Below, in pieces: positions 1-7,420 of a DNA stretch of 9,571 bases (positions are counted from its first letter, which is position 1; every line of letters begins with the position of its first letter). The notes beneath the pieces were generated by a model. The model was not told the origin of the DNA. It saw only the letters and a program-made list of their open reading frames with translations, and ran no database searches. The translations under genes were made by a program, and so were the position numbers. Origin of the DNA: Nitrospiraceae bacterium UBA6898 (GTDB lineage Bacteria; Nitrospirota; Thermodesulfovibrionia; Thermodesulfovibrionales; UBA6898); contig DKBO01000051.1 of assembly GCA_002448975.1 (NCBI GenBank), positions 1 through 9,571 on the forward strand, written 5' to 3'.

Positions 1-1
1 G

Positions 2-124
2 AGCTTCTTCAACCATGCCATAGCAGACGGAACATTCAATATCCTGTTGCCAGACAAGACCACACTACGCGGATTATCCCCCGCCGGCATGGATGATTTC
101 CAACTCCCGCTCGAGTTCGGTTAA
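2..124 (+). CDS. 3' end of an unidentified protein (partial)
   Basis: The second frame is open from the left edge to a TAA at 122-124 and gives 40 residues that end in LPLEFG. The start lies outside the window. Its codons resemble those of the other genes here, and a strong promoter for the next gene begins 28 nt after the stop, as expected at a gene end. I do not recognise the family. The tail has no membrane segment, cysteine or known motif; it is a mix of short beta-like stretches (FNILLP) and polar turns. No function is proposed. The call rests only on the open frame and its position, so it could be chance reading in an intergenic region. Confidence 0.45.
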   Translation, partial: SFFNHAIADGTFNILLPDKTTLRGLSPAGMDDFQLPLEFG

Positions 125-152
125 AACTCGGGAAACTCCGGTATACATTCCT

Positions 153-181
153 TTGACAGAGAAGCAAAAACCTGAGATAAT
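153..181 (+). promoter_or_regulatory. Sigma70-type promoter for the diguanylate cyclase gene
   Basis: A perfect -35 hexamer TTGACA (153-158) is followed by a 17-nt spacer and GATAAT (176-181, five of six consensus bases). A TGA triplet directly before the -10 (173-175) adds an extended -10 motif. Transcription should start near 188 and leave a leader of about 25 nt before the ATG at 213. The leader has only a weak purine-rich ribosome-binding site. I see no obvious operator or terminator. Confidence 0.75.
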
Positions 182-212
182 ACATCCCAAAAAGGCATAA
201 CGGGCAACCATC

Positions 213-1607
213 ATGAAAAAAAAGACACTGTTGATTTTTGTAAAAGGCAAGCCTGCTACGGCTTTTCTGAAAAAATATTTCAGGAGTTCCGATACCTATC
301 GTCCGGTCTTCTGCAGTACCACCGCTTCGCCCCACAGTTCACTTGCAAAAGATGGTGTCAGTGCCATAGTCGCCGAGATATCGCTTCTGCCGTCGCTATC
401 CCTGTTTGACGGCAATATCCCTTGCATCGGCATGATAAACAGCGACAGGAAAAAGGGCATTGAAGCATCTGCTGCATATACCGTTGACGGATATATCACG
501 AGACCTTTCCTCAGGGAAGATCTGGATTTCATGCTCAATTCGGTTATACGACAGAGCGAGCTGATGCGGGCGAGGAAAAAGGAGATAAGAGACCTTCGGA
601 CGATTCATGAGCTTGCGCAGAAGATCTCTTCAACCCTTGACCCCAAGCGGATTCTCTTCATGATCGTAAAAAGAATATCAGATCTCATGCCGGTAACACG
701 ATGCTCCATCATTCGGGTAGACTGGCTCCACAAAATCGCCTACGTAGTAGCAAGCTTCGAAACACCAAACATCAGCATGATCAAGCTGAGCCTAAAAAAA
801 TACCCTGAGATCGTCGAGGCGCTTCTCAGAAAAAAACCGGTCGTGGTCAGTGATATCAGCACGAACCCCATTATGAAATCCGTCCGGGATCTTGTCTCCC
901 CGCTCGGAATCCGCTCTATCCTCGTCATGCCGATCATCTTTGAGAAAAAGGTCATTGGCACGCTGTTCCTGCGGACATCGCGGAAGCGCCACATGTTCAG
1001 GAGGGACGAGATTCGGCTTCTGCAGGGGATCGCCGGCGTTTCGGCAAACACGCTCTATAATGCCTTTCTTTTCTCACAGGTCGAAGATGAAAGGACACGC
1101 CTCGAAAAACTTGCCATCACCGACTATCTTACCGGCATCTATAACGTTCGTTACTTTCATCATAGGATCATCGAGGAGTTCACCAGGGCCGAACGGCACA
1201 AGATGCCGATCAGCTGTCTCATGATCGATATCGATCACTTCAAGAAAATCAACGACACGTATGGACATAAGACCGGTGACCTTGTACTCAAAGAGTTCGC
1301 TCAGCGCCTCAGGCAACTGACGCGTAAAAGCGATGTACTGGCACGCTATGGCGGGGAGGAATTTATTATCATGCTTCCCCAGACCACAACGCAGGGAGCT
1401 GTCGCGGAAGCCGAGCGAATCCGGAAGGCCATTACATCCCACAAGTTTAAGGGGTTGAAAAGCAGGACGAGCCTGACCGTAAGCATAGGCATTGCAGTCT
1501 TCCCGAATGTAAGGATCAAGACCTATGACGAGCTGATTTCTGCCGCAGACGACTCCCTTTATGAGGCGAAAAAAAGTGGGCGTGACCGTATCGTCATCTT
1601 CACATAA
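213..1607 (+). CDS. Diguanylate cyclase with degenerate receiver, GAF and GGDEF domains
   Basis: Predicted cytoplasmic enzyme that makes c-di-GMP from two GTP. Residues 1-115 look like a receiver domain, ending in a GYITRPF segment (93-99) like the usual GYITKPF. The phospho-accepting Asp position appears to be Glu54 and the conserved Lys is Arg97, so it is probably a pseudo-receiver that is not phosphorylated. Residues about 125-290 form a GAF domain of unknown ligand, followed by a short helical linker. The GGDEF domain (about 300-464) has DYLTG (304-308), MIDIDHFKKIND (337-348, with metal-binding Asp339) and an intact RYGGEEF active site (378-384). RKSD at 371-374 lies five residues upstream and matches the RxxD inhibitory I-site, so product inhibition is expected. 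There is no EAL domain. The ATG is placed correctly for the first receiver strand. The next gene starts 42 nt downstream and is probably in the same transcript. Confidence 0.93.
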   Translation: MKKKTLLIFVKGKPATAFLKKYFRSSDTYRPVFCSTTASPHSSLAKDGVSAIVAEISLLPSLSLFDGNIPCIGMINSDRKKGIEASAAYTVDGYITRPFLREDLDFMLNSVIRQSELMRARKKEIRDLRTIHELAQKISSTLDPKRILFMIVKRISDLMPVTRCSIIRVDWLHKIAYVVASFETPNISMIKLSLKKYPEIVEALLRKKPVVVSDISTNPIMKSVRDLVSPLGIRSILVMPIIFEKKVIGTLFLRTSRKRHMFRRDEIRLLQGIAGVSANTLYNAFLFSQVEDERTRLEKLAITDYLTGIYNVRYFHHRIIEEFTRAERHKMPISCLMIDIDHFKKINDTYGHKTGDLVLKEFAQRLRQLTRKSDVLARYGGEEFIIMLPQTTTQGAVAEAERIRKAITSHKFKGLKSRTSLTVSIGIAVFPNVRIKTYDELISAADDSLYEAKKSGRDRIVIFT

Positions 1608-1628
1608 CTTCGCAGATCTCATATCCCT

Positions 1629-1635
1629 GGGGGAG
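1629..1635 (+). promoter_or_regulatory. Ribosome-binding site supporting a GTG start at 1650
   Basis: GGGGGAG ends 14 nt before the GTG at 1650. The spacing is longer than ideal, but the GTG places the first beta strand and the HLNADFD motif of the DHH domain at the correct distance from the N-terminus. The next in-frame ATG would remove that motif. Confidence 0.45.
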
Positions 1636-1649
1636 TTCCGGCATATTAC

Positions 1650-4271
1650 GTGGATATCATAACCTCTCATCTCAACGCCGATTTTGACTCCCTCGCATCC
1701 ATGATAGCGGCAAAGAAGCTATATTCTGATGCATCGATCGTCTTCTCAGGCTCCCAAGAACGGAAGGTTCGCGATTTTATCGAGGTGTTCAACCCTCTTG
1801 AGATATTACGGATCAAGGACATCAACCGCACTCAGGTAAAAAAGCTCATCATTGTAGACACGAAACAGCCGGACAGGATAGGCACCCTTGCCGAACTTCT
1901 CAAGGACAGGGACATCGAGATCCATATCTATGATCATCATCCCTTTGAGGAGGGTGATATCCGCGGTAATTACGAAAAGGCCGATATGGTCGGTGCAACG
2001 GCAACGATCATGACCGAGGTGCTCAGGGAAAAGAAGCTCCATCCTACGCCGATGGAAGCAACTATCCTTGCGCTGGGCATCTATGAGGAAACCGGATGCC
2101 TTCTGTTCCCTTCTACAACAGAACGGGACCTGCTCGCGGTTTCCTACCTGCTCAGAAGAGGGGCAAACCTCAATATTGTTTCGGAGTATGTGAAGATAGA
2201 CCTCCGGAAAGAGGAGCTTGAACTCCTGAGCGAGCTGCTGGGCACCTCGCAGGAATTGACCGTCAAAGGAATACGGGTCATTCTTGCCAAGGCCTCCCGT
2301 GAATCGTATATCGGGGATGCAGCCATCCTTGCGCATAAGATCATGGACATTGAAGACATAGATGCCGTGATTCTTATCCTCGGCATGGAAGGCAAGACCG
2401 TTCTGGTTGCCAGGAGCAGGGTTCAGGAACTTGATGTGTCCTTGCTCCTCCGTGAATTTGGGGGAGGAGGCCATCATGCCGCGGCAGCAGCAACGGTGAA
2501 AGAAGATTCTCCCGATCTTATCGCTGACCGGATCGCACGCATGCTGCCTGAGCATGTGCGGCCCGGGAAGATTGCCGCAGATATCATGACGCAGCCGGTC
2601 ATCTCCATATCGTGGGACAGCCCGATCTCTGAGGCTGAAAGCATGATGACAAAATACGGGGTCAATGTGCTTCCGGTCCTCAGAAACGGTACCTACGAAG
2701 GCCTGATATCAAGGGAGACCGTTGAAAAATCCCTCTTTCACGGATTCAGAGAGAATCCCGTCACTGACTTCTGTTCAACAGAAAAACTCACGGTGACTGC
2801 CGATACCCCGATCCGGGACATTGAGACCATGATGATCGAACAGAACCAGAAGTTCATGCCGGTTCTTGCAGGAGACAGGATCATCGGGGCCATAACCAGA
2901 ACAGACCTTCTCCGGATACTGTATGAAGAATTCCTGAAGAAACGCCGCATTGACAGGGAAGAGACGACCGAACCTCACTTTACGAGCCGTAACCTCTCCG
3001 GGTGGCTCAGGGACAGGTTCCCGGAAGATGTCCATGCCGTGCTGAAGCTCTCGGGAGAGATCGCTGAGAACCTGGGGTACGGCGCGTATCTTGTCGGCGG
3101 CTCGGTAAGGGACCTGCTGATGGGAGAACAGAACCTTGATATCGATATAGTGATCGAAGGTGACGGAATTGCATTTGCACAGGCCCTGTCACACCGGATC
3201 GCCGCAAAGGTCAAGGCTCACCATACCTTCGGAACAGCCCAGATCTTTCTGAAGACGCTGCGCCTGGATGTAGCGACTGCGCGCACGGAATATTACGAGT
3301 CTCCTGCCGCGCTCCCCAAAGTTGAAACCTCATCTATAAAAAAAGACCTTTACCGGCGGGACTTCACGATCAACAGCCTTGCCATACGGCTTAATCCTCA
3401 TGACTTCGGTCTCCTGATGGACTTCTTCGGCGGCCAGAGGGACATAAAGGAAAAAACCATACGTGTCCTTCATAATCTCAGTTTCGTCGAGGATCCGACG
3501 CGTGCGTTTCGTGCCATACGCTTCTCCGAGCGGTTCGGTTTCAGGCTGAGCAAGCATACGGCCTCCCTCATGAAATCGGCGATCGAGATGGGACTGTTCG
3601 ACCGCCTCTCGAGTTCCCGTTTATATGACGAGCTCCTGCTGGCATTCCATGAGACCAATCCCGTGCTTACCCTGCAGAAGCTCTCTGATTACGGACTGCT
3701 GAAGGTAATCCACCCCGCAATTACGTTCGACGAGGATCTGGAGCACGCCCTCACCTCCATGGGAGAAACGCTCGCGTGGTATGACCTTCTTTTTCTCGAT
3801 GAGAAGGTCGACAAGGGAATCCTGTATCTCATGGCCCTGCTCTCGCTCCTCACCGACCCTGACCGCGGCGAGGCGCTTGTCCGTCTTGCCGTTCCTCCAA
3901 AAGCGCGGGAGCTCATACAGAGCGGCATTTCAGAAGCGGTAATGATCCTTGCAAGACTCCCGGCAAAGGATCCTGCGGCCCTGTACCATCTCCTTGCAGA
4001 CAGGGAGACCGAGGCACTCATTTTTGCCATGTCAGCAGCCAAAGATGTCCCCAAGAAGAAAGACATCTCGCTCTATCTGGTAGAGTTGAGAAAAATACGA
4101 CCTTTCCTGAAGGGAAATGACATAAAGATTCTGGGAATACCGCAGGGACCTCTCTACTCCAAGATCCTCAACGAGCTCAGGGACGCCCGCCTGATGGGAA
4201 AGGTTGTTACGAAAGAAGACGAGATATCCTTCATCAGAAAGCGTTATCCCTTCAGCCCTGGTTCTGCCTAA
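1650..4271 (+). CDS. DHH phosphoesterase - CBS pair - tRNA nucleotidyltransferase fusion
   Basis: The 873-residue protein joins three modules. The N-terminal DHH phosphoesterase has HLNADFD (7-13), a metal-site Asp70 in VDTK, the DHH triad 95-97, and a DHHA1 part with GGGGHH (271-276). This family includes NrnA-type oligoribonucleases and pAp phosphatases. Two CBS repeats (about 306-365 and 370-428) probably bind an adenine nucleotide. The C-terminal part is a class II nucleotidyltransferase with LVGGSVRDLL (481-490), the catalytic DID (497-499), RRDFTINSLA (569-578) and EDPTR (614-618, the EDxxR template motif). It ends with a helical tRNA-binding region containing GIPQGPLYSKIL (829-840). 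All catalytic residues I can locate are present. The family adds CCA, CC or A to tRNA 3' ends or polyadenylates RNA, and sequence reading alone does not decide which. Similar fusions are known from Aquifex and deltaproteobacteria. The start is GTG. The 3' end overlaps the convergent marC-like gene by 4 bp. Confidence 0.92.
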   Translation: MDIITSHLNADFDSLASMIAAKKLYSDASIVFSGSQERKVRDFIEVFNPLEILRIKDINRTQVKKLIIVDTKQPDRIGTLAELLKDRDIEIHIYDHHPFEEGDIRGNYEKADMVGATATIMTEVLREKKLHPTPMEATILALGIYEETGCLLFPSTTERDLLAVSYLLRRGANLNIVSEYVKIDLRKEELELLSELLGTSQELTVKGIRVILAKASRESYIGDAAILAHKIMDIEDIDAVILILGMEGKTVLVARSRVQELDVSLLLREFGGGGHHAAAAATVKEDSPDLIADRIARMLPEHVRPGKIAADIMTQPVISISWDSPISEAESMMTKYGVNVLPVLRNGTYEGLISRETVEKSLFHGFRENPVTDFCSTEKLTVTADTPIRDIETMMIEQNQKFMPVLAGDRIIGAITRTDLLRILYEEFLKKRRIDREETTEPHFTSRNLSGWLRDRFPEDVHAVLKLSGEIAENLGYGAYLVGGSVRDLLMGEQNLDIDIVIEGDGIAFAQALSHRIAAKVKAHHTFGTAQIFLKTLRLDVATARTEYYESPAALPKVETSSIKKDLYRRDFTINSLAIRLNPHDFGLLMDFFGGQRDIKEKTIRVLHNLSFVEDPTRAFRAIRFSERFGFRLSKHTASLMKSAIEMGLFDRLSSSRLYDELLLAFHETNPVLTLQKLSDYGLLKVIHPAITFDEDLEHALTSMGETLAWYDLLFLDEKVDKGILYLMALLSLLTDPDRGEALVRLAVPPKARELIQSGISEAVMILARLPAKDPAALYHLLADRETEALIFAMSAAKDVPKKKDISLYLVELRKIRPFLKGNDIKILGIPQGPLYSKILNELRDARLMGKVVTKEDEISFIRKRYPFSPGSA

Positions 4272-4867
4272 GGCGTTCCCCGCCCAGCGATATTTTGCAT
4301 GCCGATCCTGATCATCATCACGGCTATGGATGCCAGGAGAAGAGCCATCACCTTGGATAGCGCGATAATGCCGCCCTCGCCCAGGACTGCTACGACTGCA
4401 GCGCTCTTACGAAGCACGATCCATACGATCATCAGGTTCATGAGGAAAGAAACAACCGTAACCGAAACACCGTAATGGTCGACAAGCACGATAAGCGTCG
4501 TGAGTACGGCGGGACCGACGATCAGGGGTACACCGAGCGGAACAATGCCAAGATTTCCAGCAGCCTTCCGTGGAATTTCGTCGCGCCGAATAAGGTCCAG
4601 TATGGCAAAAACGAGCAGGACAAGCCCGCCGGCGATCTTGAAGTCATCGTTGGTAATCCCAAGGATGCGGAAGATGACCTCGCCCATCGCGATAAAGACA
4701 ACGCCCACGAGCAGTGCCGTTATGACCGACTCCCGCACAGCCCTTTTCTGCCCCTCAACGGAATACCCTTGCGTCAGCGAAAGGAATATCGGGAGCACCG
4801 CGACAATATCCATAGCGACAAACAGCGGGATAAATGTATGGGGAAGGTACTTCAAGAGGTTCTGCAT
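4268..4867 (-). CDS. MarC-family (UPF0056) integral membrane protein
   Basis: This 199-residue protein belongs to the MarC/YchE/YhgN family, whose function is unsettled; the early link to multiple antibiotic resistance was not upheld. It has about six predicted membrane segments (roughly 8-30, 48-69, 78-94, 108-131, 137-154 and 172-189). Family signatures are FKIAGGLVLL (76-85) and GIVPLGVPLIVGPAVLTT (107-124), which resemble the VPLaiPLlaGPga motif in each half. The length matches the usual 190-220 residues. The ATG at 4867 fits the family N-terminus, but it lies only 5 nt from a perfect -10 element, so translation should be leaderless. The stop codon (4268-4270) overlaps the TAA of the convergent nucleotidyltransferase gene. 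I see no terminator between the two genes. Confidence 0.9.
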   Translation of the reverse strand: MQNLLKYLPHTFIPLFVAMDIVAVLPIFLSLTQGYSVEGQKRAVRESVITALLVGVVFIAMGEVIFRILGITNDDFKIAGGLVLLVFAILDLIRRDEIPRKAAGNLGIVPLGVPLIVGPAVLTTLIVLVDHYGVSVTVVSFLMNLMIVWIVLRKSAAVVAVLGEGGIIALSKVMALLLASIAVMMIRIGMQNIAGRGTP

Positions 4868-4872
4868 ACTCC

Positions 4873-4901
4873 ATTATAGGAACTTTCTCCCTGGCCGTCA
4901 A
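4873..4901 (-). promoter_or_regulatory. Promoter of the marC-like gene (leaderless transcript predicted)
   Basis: Read on the - strand, TTGACG (4896-4901) and a perfect TATAAT (4873-4878) are separated by exactly 17 nt. Only GGAGT lies between the -10 and the ATG at 4867. The expected transcription start, about 7 nt past the -10, falls at the A of the ATG. The GGAG would then not be transcribed and could not act as a ribosome-binding site. Confidence 0.65.
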
Positions 4902-4912
4902 AAAATTGACGG
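4895..4912. repeat. Inverted repeat CCGTCAA-AAAA-TTGACGG in the divergent intergenic region
   Basis: Two perfect 7-nt arms (4895-4901 and 4906-4912) flank an AAAA loop. Each arm contains a TTGACG hexamer reading outwards, so the repeat consists of two back-to-back -35 elements. No T-run follows, which argues against an intrinsic terminator. It could be simply the paired -35 boxes or an operator for a dimeric regulator controlling both directions. Confidence 0.6.
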
Positions 4913-4932
4913 TGCAGTGAAAATCTGATAGT
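4906..4932 (+). promoter_or_regulatory. Possible + strand promoter for the small protein-yyaL operon
   Basis: TTGACG (4906-4911) faces the + strand genes. The best -10 candidate is GATAGT (4927-4932, four of six consensus bases) at a short 15-nt spacing; at 17 nt the hexamer is only TAGTCT. The -35 is convincing but the -10 is weak, so an activator may be needed or the real promoter may lie elsewhere. Confidence 0.3.
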
Positions 4933-4955
4933 CTTAATACGATAGCCTTACTTCC

Positions 4956-4959
4956 GGAG
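4956..4959 (+). promoter_or_regulatory. Ribosome-binding site deciding a TTG start at 4968
   Basis: GGAG lies 8 nt before TTG 4968. The nearby ATG at 4972 is out of frame and reaches a stop after two further codons, so TTG is the only sensible start for the following frame. Confidence 0.6.
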
Positions 4960-4967
4960 ATACAACA

Positions 4968-5213
4968 TTGGATGAGCCACTAGAAAAACTCAGAGAGCTT
5001 GCAGTGTCCCGAGGGAACAAATATGTCAAGGGGCCTTCGACCATCCAGGAACTCCCGGACAAGCTTGCTGAACTCGGGGTCCTGCTGATCGAAAAGTCAA
5101 GATCGGTGGAAACCTTACGTGGTGAAACCCTGAAGCTTGAGCTTATCGAGATTCAGAACAAGGTCGACGACCTCCGGAAGGCGCTTTTTGCCAACAAGCT
5201 TCTTGCAAAGTAG
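4968..5213 (+). CDS. Small helical protein of unknown function
   Basis: This 81-residue cytoplasmic protein starts at TTG behind a well-spaced GGAG. It has no cysteine, signal peptide or membrane segment. The chain is rich in Glu, Leu and Lys. The N-terminal third holds a turn-rich GNKYVKGPSTIQELPDKL segment (17-33, preceded by a short helix), and residues about 42-78 form a long amphipathic helix with heptad-like leucines, suggesting a coiled coil or a dimer. I do not recognise a family. It is the first gene of a probable operon, since yyaL follows 38 nt downstream. Its G/C-rich third codon positions resemble those of its neighbours and support real coding. The role is unknown; a partner or regulator of the downstream redox proteins is possible but unsupported. 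Confidence 0.7.
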   Translation: MDEPLEKLRELAVSRGNKYVKGPSTIQELPDKLAELGVLLIEKSRSVETLRGETLKLELIEIQNKVDDLRKALFANKLLAK

Positions 5214-5251
5214 CACAAAAACCGGCATCCCGTCATCGCACGACCATTGTC

Positions 5252-7381
5252 ATGACAAACATACCGCAATCTCAGTCATCTCCTTCTGCCAATCGGCCGA
5301 ATAGGCTCGCCGGCGAAAAAAGTCCCTATCTGCTTCAGCATGCCCATAATCCTGTTGACTGGTACCCGTGGGAAAAGGAAGCCTTTGAGCGGGCTGCCCG
5401 AGAGGACAAACCGGTCTTTCTCTCCATAGGATACTCAACCTGCCACTGGTGCCATGTAATGGAGAAAGAATCGTTCGAGAACGATGACGTCGCCGCACTC
5501 ATGAACCGGTCCTTCATTTCCGTAAAGGTCGACCGCGAAGAAAGACCGGACGTAGACGGGATCTATATGACCGTCTGCCAGATGCTGACCGGCAGCGGAG
5601 GATGGCCACTGACCATCATCATGACCCCTGACAAAAAACCGTTCTTCGCAGGCACCTACTTTCCCCGCGAGAGCCGCTTCGGCAGGATAGGCATGCTTGA
5701 TTTACTGCCCCGCGTGCAGAAGATGTGGGAACATGACAGGGAGAAGATCTTGAAACTGTCTGGCGAGATCACCGAGCAGCTCAGGCAGGAGGATGAACCT
5801 CAACAGAGCGAGCCGGTCGCATCCGTTCTCGATGAGGCATTCGCTCAGCTTACCCAGCTTTTCGATAAGGACAACGGCGGGTTCAGTTCTGCGCCCAAGT
5901 TTCCGACCGCACATATACTGCTTTTTCTGCTCCGCTACGGGAACCGCACCGGCAACCGGGATGCGCTGCATATGGCCACCAGGACGCTCGATGCCATGAA
6001 AGACGGGGGCATCTATGATCATGCGGGATTCGGCTTTCACCGGTACGCGACAGATGCCCGCTGGCACGTTCCCCATTTTGAAAAAATGCTTTATGACCAG
6101 GCAATGCTCTGCCTGGCATACACAGAGGCATTTCAGGCGACGGGTGATCAGAGCTACCGGAAAACCGCCGAGGAAATCATTGCCTATGTGCTCCGCGACA
6201 TGACCTCTCCCGAGGGCGCTTTTTTCTCAGCTGAGGACGCGGACAGCGAAGGAGAAGAGGGGAAGTTCTATGTCTGGGCATATGATGAAATCATCCGGAC
6301 GCTCGACCGTGACGATCAGGAGCTTATTTGCAGCGCCTTCGACATACGCAAGCAGGGCAATTTTGCCGACCCCGTTTCCGGAGAGCAGGCCGGGACGAAT
6401 ATTCTCCACCGACAGACACCGCTCCATGCCATCGCGGCAGCGCACAGACTTTCGTTGCAGCAGGCTGAGGCAAGGATCGAAGAAGCACGTGCAGGGCTCT
6501 TTGCCATCCGCAAGAAACGCACACATCCGCACAAGGATGACAAGATCCTGGCCGACTGGAACGGCCTTATGATAACCGCGCTGGCAAAGGCAGCACAGGC
6601 ATTCCAGCGGCAGGACTATGCTGCTGCTGCAGTCCGTGCGGCAGACTTCCTCCTGACGCGTCTGCGCAAGCCTGACGGCTCACTCCTTCACCGCTACCGG
6701 CAGAATGATGCATCGCTGCCGGCACATATCGATGATTATGCGTTCCTCATCTCAGGCCTGATCGGACTATACGAAACGACCCTCGACCCGCAGCATCTGC
6801 GCGCGGCTCTTTCCCTTAACTCCATCGTAATCCGGCATTTTTGGGATAAGGATTCAGGCGGCTTTTACTTTACGGCAGACAACGGTGAGGACCTTCTTGT
6901 CCGGAAAAAAGAGGTATATGACAGCGCTATCCCCTCAGGGAACTCAGTTGCCCTCATGAACCTGCTCCGCCTGGCAAGGATGACCGGGAATACCGGCCTC
7001 GAGGAGATGGCTGCACGCTCTGCACGGTCCTTCTTCTCTTCCGTCAGACAGGCGCCATCTGCACATGCCTACTTTCTCTGCGCCCTTGACTACAGTTTTG
7101 GCCCCTCGTATGAGGTCGTCATTGCGGGCATTCCTGAGGCTGCAGATACCCGGAAAATGCTCCAGGTCCTTCAGACAACATTCCTCCCCCACGTCTCTGT
7201 CCTGTTCCGGCCGCACGAAGATAGTGCCGCTGAAATCATGCAGATAGCCAAGTTTACCCGGCAGCATACGGCTATCAAGGGCCGGGCAACCGCCTACGTC
7301 TGCAGGGACTATCACTGTCTGCCTCCGACAACAGACCCTGAAGCCATGCTTGTCATGCTTCAGGCGGACAGAAAGCCCTGA
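5252..7381 (+). CDS. yyaL: YyaL/SPATA20-type protein: thioredoxin-like domain plus predicted alpha/alpha barrel
   Basis: This 709-residue cytoplasmic protein has the usual family length. Residues about 17-175 form a DUF255/thioredoxin-like domain: SPYLLQHAHNPVDWYPW (24-40), the redox motif CHWC (64-67) and VDREERPDVDG (93-103). The rest (about 190-700) resembles a six-hairpin glycosidase-like barrel, with GGFSSAPKFP (209-218), YDHAGFGFHRYATD (255-268), FFSAEDADSEGEEGKF (324-339), DDKILADWNGLM (429-440) and SAIPSGNSV (558-566). It ends with the family-typical cysteines 684 and 689 and PPTTDP, so the C-terminus is complete. The enzymatic function of the family is not established. The ATG start gives the normal distance to the first motif, but the ribosome-binding site is weak, so coupling to the upstream small gene is possible. 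The following CcdA-like gene is in the same frame after a TGA. Confidence 0.92.
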   Translation: MTNIPQSQSSPSANRPNRLAGEKSPYLLQHAHNPVDWYPWEKEAFERAAREDKPVFLSIGYSTCHWCHVMEKESFENDDVAALMNRSFISVKVDREERPDVDGIYMTVCQMLTGSGGWPLTIIMTPDKKPFFAGTYFPRESRFGRIGMLDLLPRVQKMWEHDREKILKLSGEITEQLRQEDEPQQSEPVASVLDEAFAQLTQLFDKDNGGFSSAPKFPTAHILLFLLRYGNRTGNRDALHMATRTLDAMKDGGIYDHAGFGFHRYATDARWHVPHFEKMLYDQAMLCLAYTEAFQATGDQSYRKTAEEIIAYVLRDMTSPEGAFFSAEDADSEGEEGKFYVWAYDEIIRTLDRDDQELICSAFDIRKQGNFADPVSGEQAGTNILHRQTPLHAIAAAHRLSLQQAEARIEEARAGLFAIRKKRTHPHKDDKILADWNGLMITALAKAAQAFQRQDYAAAAVRAADFLLTRLRKPDGSLLHRYRQNDASLPAHIDDYAFLISGLIGLYETTLDPQHLRAALSLNSIVIRHFWDKDSGGFYFTADNGEDLLVRKKEVYDSAIPSGNSVALMNLLRLARMTGNTGLEEMAARSARSFFSSVRQAPSAHAYFLCALDYSFGPSYEVVIAGIPEAADTRKMLQVLQTTFLPHVSVLFRPHEDSAAEIMQIAKFTRQHTAIKGRATAYVCRDYHCLPPTTDPEAMLVMLQADRKP

Positions 7382-7420
7382 GGGAAGCAGAACCGTGCAA
7401 ATGCCGGCTTTTTCGGGCAG

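Noticed and set aside
36..335. - strand frame of 99 codons across the first promoter
   Set aside because: It runs antisense through a near-consensus promoter and the start of the diguanylate cyclase gene; no ribosome-binding site or motif supports it.
1074..1670. Long - strand frame (198 codons) antisense to the GGDEF domain
   Set aside because: It is a shadow of the well-supported diguanylate cyclase, and its translation has no recognisable motif.
1806..2555. Long - strand frame (249 codons) antisense to the DHH domain
   Set aside because: It lies opposite conserved DHH/DHHA1 coding sequence; composition explains the open frame.
4895..4912. Inverted repeat as an intrinsic terminator
   Set aside because: The stem is only 7 bp, contains A/T pairs, and no U-run follows on either strand; both arms are better explained as -35 hexamers.
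4475..4928. Two overlapping + strand frames inside the marC-like gene
   Set aside because: They are antisense to a clear membrane protein, and their translations are low-complexity polar sequence without motifs.
7379..7420. TGA at the end of yyaL read as selenocysteine in a fused redox protein
   Set aside because: The distance from the TGA to the GVP loop (about 26 residues) is too short for a CxxC-type active site. I see no convincing SECIS-like hairpin just downstream, and the YyaL C-terminus is complete at this stop.
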